In this document: positions 42,420 through 50,074 of the stretch, piece after piece
Numbering within the stretch: the stretch's first letter is position 1
Layout: each line of letters starts with the position of its first letter
Assembly (NCBI GenBank): GCA_944322285.1
Contig: CALUOR010000023.1
Span: 1-58,188, forward strand
Direction: 5' to 3'
Length of the DNA stretch: 58,188 bases
Origin: an uncultured Bacteroides sp.
GTDB taxonomy: Bacteria > Bacteroidota > Bacteroidia > Bacteroidales > Bacteroidaceae
Program-made: the position numbers and the translations under genes
The notes under the pieces: generated by a model
What the model saw: only the letters and a program-made list of their open reading frames with translations
What the model was told of the DNA's origin: nothing
The model's database searches: none

Positions 42420-43818
42420 GGTCATCAAGGACTATTTCGCTTTGTATATTTCCTTTATAAGCATTGTCTTTGACACCGTATGTCGTGATGAATGTCTGGT
42501 GCAAGGCTTTTCTTGTTTTTGAGGCTGAACGGAACTTTTCCAATCTGGTACGAAGAAGCGTGTCGTATTGTTTGGTGATTTCAAATTCGCTTTGGGAAAA
42601 CTTAATCTCACACACATTGATGGTTTGATCCCGGCGGTCAATCAGTAAATCTATTTGCGTGCCATCTCCCTTCCATGAGCAGACATCGCTTTGTATGCCA
42701 CTGATCCCCAGTTTTGATTTAATTTGTCGGATATGATGTAAGCAAAGTTGTTCGAATGAGTAGCCGCTCCATGCTCTGCGTGACGGGGAATCGAGCATAT
42801 TTTGCCAATGATGTTCATCTTGTCCTTTGTACCCTTTGACATATCGTAAATGAAATAACGTAAAAAGATCAGTCAGTTGGAACAACGTCCCACGATCACT
42901 TTTGCCAAAAGCGGAATACTGGCGGATAAAATCGCAGTCGTTCAGATTACGCAATGCATTCGTGAAATCCCCTCCGTCTTCTATCTTCAGTGCATTTTTT
43001 ATTTCCATACGTGTCATGCCAATTGTTTTGTTGGCAAGTATTTCAATAATCTGCCGATGTAAGGAGGCTTCATTGAATAAAGAACGGAAAAGAAAATCAT
43101 ACTCACGGGACAAAGGTGCGTTGGGGACAAAAAATAGATTATCAACATTCTGTCCCAAACTCATACCGGGTTCCAACATACTCAGGTAGAGAGGTGTTCC
43201 CCCAAAAATCATGTAACATTCGGCTATCTGATAACGATTCCATACGATGTTGCGCGAACGAAGGTATTGTTCTGTTTCATATAGGGAGAAAGGGGCCAAA
43301 TAAATACTACGGGTCGTACGGTTGTAAAGTCCCCCTTTTTCGGAAAGTACATTTTCGCGCATCCATGTCGTTGCGCTTCCGCAGACAAGGAATTTCAGGC
43401 GGTTGTTCGTAGCTCCCCATGAATTCCAAAAATATTCGAGTGCTTTTATAAAGCGACTTTTAGCTGTGTCCATCCAAGGTAGTTCGTCTAGGAATACAAC
43501 AATAGGATTATCGTTGTCCGATAAAGACTCAAGATATTCGCGCAGTTCGGCAAAGGCTTCAAACCAAGTCTTGATCATCTTGCATTTTTTCCCGGAGTAT
43601 CGTTCCAATTGGCGGCGAAATTCACCCAGTTGTTCTTGTTTGGTTCCTTGGTAGATTCCTGTAAAATAGAAATCGAAAGAATCTTGAAAGAACTGACGCA
43701 CCAGGAAAGTCTTGCCTATACGTCTTCGTCCAAAAATGGCAATGAGCTCCGGTGAGTTCGATTTGATTCGCTGTGCCAATATCTCTTGTTCTGCTATTCT
43801 GCCTATGATGTTTCCCAT
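42406..43818 (-). CDS. ATPase with C-terminal PD-(D/E)XK-like (DUF234-type) domain
   Basis: 470 aa, cytoplasmic. Walker A GRRRIGKT (30-37), Walker B VVFLDELPW (107-115), and a sensor-like LVCGSATTWM; a winged-helix-like middle; then a C-terminal stretch with IDLLIDRRDQ (D390) and CEIKF (E404, K406), the D...ExK pattern of restriction-type nucleases. This is the layout of archaeal-type ATPase/DUF234 proteins, which are common, mobile and of unknown role. It lies between two 83-bp direct repeats and is A/T-richer than the lyase gene beside it. A defence or mobile-element function is conceivable but unproven. Confidence 0.8.
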   Translation of the reverse strand: MGNIIGRIAEQEILAQRIKSNSPELIAIFGRRRIGKTFLVRQFFQDSFDFYFTGIYQGTKQEQLGEFRRQLERYSGKKCKMIKTWFEAFAELREYLESLSDNDNPIVVFLDELPWMDTAKSRFIKALEYFWNSWGATNNRLKFLVCGSATTWMRENVLSEKGGLYNRTTRSIYLAPFSLYETEQYLRSRNIVWNRYQIAECYMIFGGTPLYLSMLEPGMSLGQNVDNLFFVPNAPLSREYDFLFRSLFNEASLHRQIIEILANKTIGMTRMEIKNALKIEDGGDFTNALRNLNDCDFIRQYSAFGKSDRGTLFQLTDLFTLFHLRYVKGYKGQDEHHWQNMLDSPSRRAWSGYSFEQLCLHHIRQIKSKLGISGIQSDVCSWKGDGTQIDLLIDRRDQTINVCEIKFSQSEFEITKQYDTLLRTRLEKFRSASKTRKALHQTFITTYGVKDNAYKGNIQSEIVLDDLFEK

Positions 43819-43863
43819 CTTGCTGTATATTTAGGTTGATACGCAAAAGTATAAAAAATATCT

Positions 43864-43946
43864 CGATTCTTCCTCGCTAACTCGTTTTTTTTAGGGGTTA
43901 GCGAGGAAGAATCGAGGTGTTTTCCTGTTTTCTCATTTTTCAGACA
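43864..43946. repeat. 83-bp direct repeat, copy B (with hairpin)
   Basis: Second copy of the 42337-42419 sequence, same orientation, on the other side of the ATPase gene. The hairpin arms are identical in both copies. The outer flank has no gene relic that could be recognised. Confidence 0.85.
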
Positions 43947-43991
43947 ATTTGAAAACTGGTCGCAAACAGTATTCATAGGATATATGATAAG

Positions 43992-44053
43992 GTAAGCAAT
44001 GATAAATGGTCAAGTAAGCAATGATAAATGGCAAAGTATCCAATAATACTTTG
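43992..44053. repeat. 22-bp tandem repeat and adjacent palindrome
   Basis: Two 22-bp units (43992-44013, 44014-44035) share GTAAGCAATGATAAATGG, followed by CAAAGTAT-CCAATA-ATACTTTG (44032-44053). A related word series (CAATGATA...TATCCAATAATACTT) occurs at 31716-31754 beside the hipA remnant. Confidence 0.65.
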
Positions 44054-44083
44054 TCGAACAACCAATGTCCCGATTCTCGTCAT

Positions 44084-44506
44084 TTAATATGCCACAGCAG
44101 CCGCTGCGCGTTGCAACTGTGCGGCCACGTCGTTCAAGGCGCGCGAGAGCTTAGCCAGTTCTTCTTCCGTAAAAGAAACGGGTTTCCCATGCACAACGTT
44201 TCCGTTCAAACGTTGGTAGAACCACGATGCGCTTTTCCCGAAATAGGTTTTGGCCAATGCGGATACAGAAATAAAGGGTAATACGGAAGCCATCATTTTT
44301 CTGGCTGAGAACGTACGGTTCAAGGCTTCTACACCTTGATGGATGTTTTGCAAATCGTCACTGACCGCAGCTGCCAATTGCTTCTGTTCGTCATTGTCCA
44401 AAGAATCCAACAAGGCAGCTATTTCGCCATCGATACGTCCCTTTTCCTCTTCCGAAGCGGCTTTCCATTGTTCTTTCAGTTCAAAAAAATGTTTCACTTT
44501 GTCCAT
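44084..44506 (-). CDS. 140-aa protein of unknown function (possibly DUF5053)
   Basis: Soluble, helix-rich protein. The N-terminal half is charged (ELKEQWKAASEEEKGRIDGE). The second half carries ISVSALAKTYFGKSASWFYQ then RLNGNVVHGKPVSF, reading like a helix-turn-helix DNA-binding unit with a recognition-like SASWFYQRLNG. I believe it belongs to a Bacteroides-restricted family (DUF5053), but this is from memory. It is the second gene of an operon with the 57-aa gene upstream (83 nt apart). A broken copy lies at 31046-31463. Confidence 0.75.
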   Translation of the reverse strand: MDKVKHFFELKEQWKAASEEEKGRIDGEIAALLDSLDNDEQKQLAAAVSDDLQNIHQGVEALNRTFSARKMMASVLPFISVSALAKTYFGKSASWFYQRLNGNVVHGKPVSFTEEELAKLSRALNDVAAQLQRAAAAVAY

Positions 44507-44589
44507 ACTCGATTATTTTAAGAGTCAAACGCCAATCCAAAGAAAGGGGAACCACTCCCCTTGGCCTTTGGAGAGTGGCATCCTTTCTG

Positions 44590-44763
44590 TCAGAGAAGTT
44601 GGCCAAGTCGCTTGATTTCTTCTTCAAGTCTTTGGATTTCCTTCTCTACCACCGCTTTCATGTAGGGGCTTCGTGAAGCCAGTTCATGATACTTGCGGAG
44701 ATAAAAGAGGAGGTCCGCCTCCAGTTCTTTTATCTGGGCCTTTAGCCCTTCGTCATTATTCAT
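44590..44763 (-). CDS. 57-aa coiled-coil-like small protein
   Basis: Not recognised. From the ATG at 44763 it encodes a highly charged, heptad-like helix (GLKAQIKELEADLLFYLRKY, then VVEKEIQRLEEEIKRLGQLL). It starts 19 nt after a predicted transcription start from a full-consensus promoter, so it is probably real. It may act with the 140-aa protein encoded next. Its counterpart at 31.5 kb has been reduced to the first few codons by deletion. Confidence 0.7.
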   Translation of the reverse strand: MNNDEGLKAQIKELEADLLFYLRKYHELASRSPYMKAVVEKEIQRLEEEIKRLGQLL

Positions 44764-44788
44764 AAGAGCTCTTGTCTTAATGACTGTA

Positions 44789-44820
44789 CAAAGATAAGCA
44801 TTATATTATCAACGGCCAAA
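44789..44820 (-). promoter_or_regulatory. Promoter of the small two-gene operon
   Basis: Minus-strand TTTG (44820-44817), 20-nt spacer, TATCTTTG (44796-44789): full consensus match. Confidence 0.75.
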
Positions 44821-44968
44821 TATTTTGATAACTTTTTTATTATCATCAATAATTTGGGAACAATCGAAAAAAAAAATAGGTTTTCTTTTGAGTAAAGTCG
44901 GTTTCACGTCCGTTTATCTCACAACAAAAGAGAACTAATAATATTATGTTAAACTTAGAAAGTCTGCT

Positions 44969-47900
44969 ATGAGACAAAGAGACAAATTTTTATTGCTTTT
45001 AGCATTGGCCAGTTTGCCGATAGGCGGAATGGCGGCAGAGGAGTCGGCGGGCACATCACCAAGTCCGATTCAACAGGAAATCCGGCAAAGTTCAGTGCGA
45101 ATAACCGGAACAGTAGTAGATGCACAAGGAGAACCGGTCATCGGTGCCTCCGTTGTGGAAAAAGGTACTAGCAACGGTGTGATAACGGACATTGATGGTA
45201 ATTTTGTCTTGAATGTTTCGGTGGAAAGCACATTGCAGGTTTCGTATGTGGGTTATGTTAATCAGGAGATAAAAATTGGTAATAACCGCACTTTCAATAT
45301 TGTATTGAGAGAAGATACAGAAATGCTGGATGAGGTGGTGGTTATCGGTTATGGATCGGTAAAAAAATCGGATTTAACGGGATCTGTAGCTTCTGTAAAT
45401 ACCCAAGAATTGGTACAAGGTGGAAATACTGATGCGGTGGGATCTATGCAAGGTGTTCTTCCTGGTGTACAAATATCCCGTTCTAGTAGTAAGCCGGGTA
45501 GTGAATATAGTATTTTGATTCGTGGTTTGAATACGATTAGTGGTAGTACTTCACCGCTAGTTGTGGTTGATGGAGTGCAAGGCGCTTCATTGGCAAATAT
45601 TAATCCAGATGATATTGAACGTATTGATATATTGAAGGATGCTTCGTCTACGGCAATTTATGGTTCTCGAGCATCGAACGGTGTTGTGCTTGTTACAACT
45701 AAAAGAGGTTCTAAGGGAGCTGCTAAAATTAGCTATAGTGGTTATGTGGGCTTTCGTAAGTACACTCATATGCCGGATATGATGTCAGGAGATGAATATG
45801 TTCAGTTAGCTAGGGAAGCTGTTCGGTCACAGAATAATAATGTCTATAAACCAGATGACGAGGTCTTTTCTGCTTCTGAATTGAGAGCGATTGAAGAGGG
45901 CAATTATTTTGACTGGTTGGGTGCCGCTACTCACACAGGTATTATGACAAATCATACGGTATCCGCTTCTGGAGGTACTGATGTAGCTACATATTCTATA
46001 TCTGCAGGTTATTACCACGAGGATGGTATGGTTGATCCAGAAGAATATTCTCGTTATAATTTGCGTGCAGCTATAGATGTAGCACCTAAAAAATATTTAA
46101 AGTTTGGCTTAAATATGTATGGGACACATACGGCTCGCAATACAGGTTCTGGAATCTTGACTACAGTGATGCGAATGCGTCCTACTTATCATCCTACTAA
46201 TCTAATAACTGGGGAAGAAGAAACAAAATACCCTAATGGACGATACAATCCATTGCTTACGCAGAAGAATGCTGTAAATAAAACTAAGAATTATAATATG
46301 ATAGGAAACCTTTATTTGGAGATTTTGCCACTAGAGAATCTTTCTTTAAAGACAACTTTCTCTCCGAATCTTCGTTTTTATGATGTCGGGCAGTATTTAG
46401 GTCCTTATACAGAGAATCGTTCAGGTAATCCGGCAAATAGTAATTATGCAAAAAATAGTTATACCGATTGGATGTGGGATAATCAAATTACTTATCGTTT
46501 GCAGAGAAAAGCTCATAAGTTTGATGTAACAGGTGTATTTTCGATGATGCAAACTCAAACAGAAGAATTGAAAGGAGTTGGAAATGAGTTATCTTATAAT
46601 TCGCTATGGTATAATTTGCAAGGTGGAACGATCAATAGTTCGACATCTGGATTTACAAAAACTAGTTTAATGTCTTATTTAGCACGTGCTAACTATTCAT
46701 TTAAAGATAACTATTTTGTAACAGCAAGCATCCGTTTTGACGGTTCATCTAAACTGGCGAAAGGGAATAAATGGGGTGCATTCTCTTCTGCTGCAGTCGC
46801 ATGGCGTATATCAGGAGAGGACTTTTTACGAGATGTAGACTGGTTGAATAATTTAAAGCTTCGTTTTAGTTTCGGACAAAGCGGTAATGACAATGTTGAT
46901 CCTTATCAAACAGAAGGTGCTACGAGTGCTGTGAATTATTACAATTTTGGTGAAACCGGTGTGCAAGGTTATGTGCCTGGAAATATGCGTAATCCGAATT
47001 TAGGCTGGGAACGTACAACTGAATATAATGTGGGCCTTGATTATGGATTTTTGGGACATAGGATTTACGGTAGTATAGAATATTATAATCGTTTGACAGA
47101 AGATTTAATTATGAACAGAACAATTCCGGTTACAACGGGATATACTTCTGTTACGGCGAATGTTGGCTCTGTGCGGAATACAGGTGTTGAATTCTTGCTC
47201 AATACAGAGAATATACGCACAAAAGACTTTTCATGGCGAACTCAATTTAATTTTGCCTATAATAAAAATAAAATTGTAGATTTGGCATATAAGGAAGATT
47301 TGACTCCTCGTGGACCTTCTCTTAAAGGAATGATGGGTGATTATAATAATTTGTGGATAATAGGTCAACCTATAGACATAAATTTTAGTATGATGACCTT
47401 GGGCGTTTACCAATTGGATGAATCTGAAGAAGCGGCTAAATATGGGGCTAGGCCAGGGCATTACAAACCTTTAGATTTGAATGAAGATGGTGAAATTACT
47501 GATGCAGATCGTGTTATTAATGGTAAACATACGCCAGATTTTACGGGGGGTATGACAAATACATTTACTTATAAGGATTTTGATTTGTCTTTCCAAATGT
47601 CTTTTCAAACTGGTGCAAAAGTATATAATCAATATTTGGTATCATTTGCATTGGAATATAATACACAGAATTTTAATAATTTGAGAGTAGATTATTGGAC
47701 TCCGGAAAATCCGACTAATGCATTTCATCAACCGAGTAGTTCAGATCCTTATGATCGTGACAAAGGGCGTAGTGATACATGGAACCGGGATGAATCCAAG
47801 GCTTGTGCTTCTCATAGGCTTGGTTCAACAGATTATTTGAAGATTAATTATATATCATTGGGTTATACCTTAAAAAAGGAATGGCTTAAAAAAATGGGGT

Positions 47901-48052
47901 TGAGTAATTTGCGTATATATGGTACGGTGCAGAATCCTTTTATTTGGACACGTGATAAATATGCCTTCAATCCTGAACAGATGAGTGCGGCTATTGGTAA
48001 TACAGACTTTATGACATGTAATGTTTTATTTGGTTTGAATGTCGAATTTTAA
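44969..48052 (+). CDS. SusC-like TonB-dependent transporter
   Basis: 1027-aa outer-membrane barrel. Signal peptide (to about 22), carboxypeptidase-like domain (~44-115; ITGTVVDAQGEPVIGASVVE), TonB box LDEVVVIGYG, plug (ILIRGLNTISGSTSPLVVVD, ILKDASSTAIYGSRASNGVV) and barrel ending DFMTCNVLFGLNVEF. It has no STN domain, so FecR signalling is not expected; the Reg_prop-AraC regulator or another factor is more likely in control. No clear promoter was found in its A/T-rich leader. A/T-richer than the 33-42 kb genes. Confidence 0.96.
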   Translation: MRQRDKFLLLLALASLPIGGMAAEESAGTSPSPIQQEIRQSSVRITGTVVDAQGEPVIGASVVEKGTSNGVITDIDGNFVLNVSVESTLQVSYVGYVNQEIKIGNNRTFNIVLREDTEMLDEVVVIGYGSVKKSDLTGSVASVNTQELVQGGNTDAVGSMQGVLPGVQISRSSSKPGSEYSILIRGLNTISGSTSPLVVVDGVQGASLANINPDDIERIDILKDASSTAIYGSRASNGVVLVTTKRGSKGAAKISYSGYVGFRKYTHMPDMMSGDEYVQLAREAVRSQNNNVYKPDDEVFSASELRAIEEGNYFDWLGAATHTGIMTNHTVSASGGTDVATYSISAGYYHEDGMVDPEEYSRYNLRAAIDVAPKKYLKFGLNMYGTHTARNTGSGILTTVMRMRPTYHPTNLITGEEETKYPNGRYNPLLTQKNAVNKTKNYNMIGNLYLEILPLENLSLKTTFSPNLRFYDVGQYLGPYTENRSGNPANSNYAKNSYTDWMWDNQITYRLQRKAHKFDVTGVFSMMQTQTEELKGVGNELSYNSLWYNLQGGTINSSTSGFTKTSLMSYLARANYSFKDNYFVTASIRFDGSSKLAKGNKWGAFSSAAVAWRISGEDFLRDVDWLNNLKLRFSFGQSGNDNVDPYQTEGATSAVNYYNFGETGVQGYVPGNMRNPNLGWERTTEYNVGLDYGFLGHRIYGSIEYYNRLTEDLIMNRTIPVTTGYTSVTANVGSVRNTGVEFLLNTENIRTKDFSWRTQFNFAYNKNKIVDLAYKEDLTPRGPSLKGMMGDYNNLWIIGQPIDINFSMMTLGVYQLDESEEAAKYGARPGHYKPLDLNEDGEITDADRVINGKHTPDFTGGMTNTFTYKDFDLSFQMSFQTGAKVYNQYLVSFALEYNTQNFNNLRVDYWTPENPTNAFHQPSSSDPYDRDKGRSDTWNRDESKACASHRLGSTDYLKINYISLGYTLKKEWLKKMGLSNLRIYGTVQNPFIWTRDKYAFNPEQMSAAIGNTDFMTCNVLFGLNVEF

Positions 48053-48058
48053 TAAATA

Positions 48059-49915
48059 ATGCTTATGAAGAAAATAGATATATCCATAAAAGCTCTGCTT
48101 TTAACAGCTATATTTGCATGTGCAGGATGTTCTTCGTTTCTTGATGAGGAAAATATTGCAGGACAGTCTGCGGAAGATTTTTTTGCGACGGCTGCAGGCT
48201 ATGAGTCGTTGATTAATGGTTGTTACAATACATTAAAGTCGGTATATAATACGACTAATTACAATGTATTATCCCAATTAGGAACAGATATTGCAACTCA
48301 AAATGATGCGAATGCGCCGAGTTTGGCAACTATCAATAAGTATCTTTTATATCAAAATGATAATGGCTTTGTTTATACTCAATGGACAAATCTCTATGCA
48401 GCACTGAAAAATGTAAATGCTGCTATTGACCGTGCTGCCAATGTGGTGACAACGGCTCAAGATCCACGTGATGGAATGGATGAGGTTCTTCTTGCTCAGC
48501 ATGTAGCTGAGGCTAAATTTTTGCGTGCTCTTTATTTGTTTGATATTGTAAGGAATTGGGGAAAGGCACCTTTGATTTTGCATGAACCGACTACCATCCC
48601 AACTGAATCACAATTAGATAGTGGTGATTTATTTTACGCCCAAATTTTACAGGATTTAGAAGATGTGTTGAATTCTACTTTGCCGATGAAACAGTCGGAT
48701 GATCAGTACGGGAGAGTATCTAAAGCTGCGGCAAAACATCTTCGGGCTTTGGTTTATTTGACGAGAGGCTATCAGTCTTATGGTGAATCTACAGATTTTG
48801 CAAATGCGTTGGTCGATGCTGAAGATGTAATAAAGAATTCTGGACATGAATTGTTACAGGATTATGCTTTGGTACATCGTCAAAGTAATGAAGTAAATAA
48901 GGAAATTATTTTCTGTGTTAATTTTGGTAATACGGAAAACTATTGGGGAAATTTGACTTCTGAATATTATATGCCGGTATATAGAGAAGGATGGTTGGAT
49001 TTGGCTCCGGATAATATGTATGGAGCAGATGCGGCAGCTTATACAATTATGCCTACGAAATATATGTATCTACTTTTTGATTGGAAGAAAGATCAACGGG
49101 CACGTGTGACATTTATGTCACCGTATAATGGTGATGCAATGACCTCAATAAATGGGACTACTGCTGGAGAAAATTGTTTCCGAAGTATAAATGGGGCTGT
49201 CGTGGCTAAGGGGGATCCTGTAATTTTTCTCCCTGTTCCATTGGATGGTGGTTATAATAATCATGTTTATACGCAAGAGGAAAAAGATGCGGCCAAAGAA
49301 AAGGGGCAATATTATTTTAATTATCCTTCAGGATCGTTGGCTGATAAATCATATAGAGATGTTTCAAATGATGATTATTACATTATGGGGTATCAAGGAG
49401 GAAATGCAGGCTCTCGTTTTTGGTTACCAGTTTGGAAATTTAAAGATAGTTATATGCAACATGGAGGAACGGGAGGTTCTGTTGGGCATGGCTCCAGGGA
49501 CATATATATGTTCCGTTTGGCTGAAACATATTTAATTGCGGCAGAAGCGGCTGTTCAGACAAATGATAATGGAAAGGCTTTAAAATATATCAATACAATC
49601 CGTCAGAGGGCTTCGTATAATGCTCCAGAACCAGGTTTATCTCTTTATTCGGGGGTAGTAACAATAGATGATATATTAGTTGAACGTGCTCTTGAATTAT
49701 TTGGTGAAGTTCCACGTTGGAATGACTTGACTCGTACAGGAAAATTGGCGGAACGGGCACTAGAATATAATTGGGATATATCCAATATAAACGGCGCAAT
49801 AAAAACTGAATTGAGTGAAAGTACGAATGATAAATTTAGTCTTCGACCGATTCCACTAGCTTGGTTGAATTCTTTATCTAACGGACAAGAATTGGAAAAT
49901 AATCCGGGATGGTGA
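48059..49915 (+). CDS. SusD-like glycan-binding lipoprotein
   Basis: 618 aa; partner of the SusC barrel 6 bp upstream. Lipobox FACAGC. Family motifs: SAEDFFATAAGYESLINGCY, VAEAKFLRALYLFDIVRNWG, IYMFRLAETYLIAAEAAVQT, and the C-terminal RALELFGEVPRWNDLTRTGK with RPIPLAWLNSLSNGQELENN. Longer than the 474-aa SusD of PUL 1, mostly in the central part. ATG at 48059 or 48065. Confidence 0.95.
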   Translation: MLMKKIDISIKALLLTAIFACAGCSSFLDEENIAGQSAEDFFATAAGYESLINGCYNTLKSVYNTTNYNVLSQLGTDIATQNDANAPSLATINKYLLYQNDNGFVYTQWTNLYAALKNVNAAIDRAANVVTTAQDPRDGMDEVLLAQHVAEAKFLRALYLFDIVRNWGKAPLILHEPTTIPTESQLDSGDLFYAQILQDLEDVLNSTLPMKQSDDQYGRVSKAAAKHLRALVYLTRGYQSYGESTDFANALVDAEDVIKNSGHELLQDYALVHRQSNEVNKEIIFCVNFGNTENYWGNLTSEYYMPVYREGWLDLAPDNMYGADAAAYTIMPTKYMYLLFDWKKDQRARVTFMSPYNGDAMTSINGTTAGENCFRSINGAVVAKGDPVIFLPVPLDGGYNNHVYTQEEKDAAKEKGQYYFNYPSGSLADKSYRDVSNDDYYIMGYQGGNAGSRFWLPVWKFKDSYMQHGGTGGSVGHGSRDIYMFRLAETYLIAAEAAVQTNDNGKALKYINTIRQRASYNAPEPGLSLYSGVVTIDDILVERALELFGEVPRWNDLTRTGKLAERALEYNWDISNINGAIKTELSESTNDKFSLRPIPLAWLNSLSNGQELENNPGW

Positions 49916-49944
49916 TTTTCTATAGATATTAAAAATAGTAGGAA

Positions 49945-49988
49945 TGTGCCGAAAACCAATATTAATATTATACTTTCGGCACATTTTT
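49945..49988 (+). terminator. Terminator after susD of PUL 2
   Basis: 10-bp perfect stem (TGTGCCGAAA / TTTCGGCACA), 19-nt loop, followed by TTTTTAATAA. It separates susCD from the GH92 gene, which may have its own promoter (TATGTTTG at 50017-50024). Confidence 0.8.
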
Positions 49989-50074
49989 AATAATAATACG
50001 ATGATTGTGATGGAGGTATGTTTGCTTATTTCATTCATTGATGTACGATTGAGATTTTTATAGAGGGAACACTT

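Noticed and set aside
43864-43946. Attachment site of an integrative element
   Set aside because: No integrase, recombinase or tRNA-gene target is nearby; the repeats flank a single gene only.
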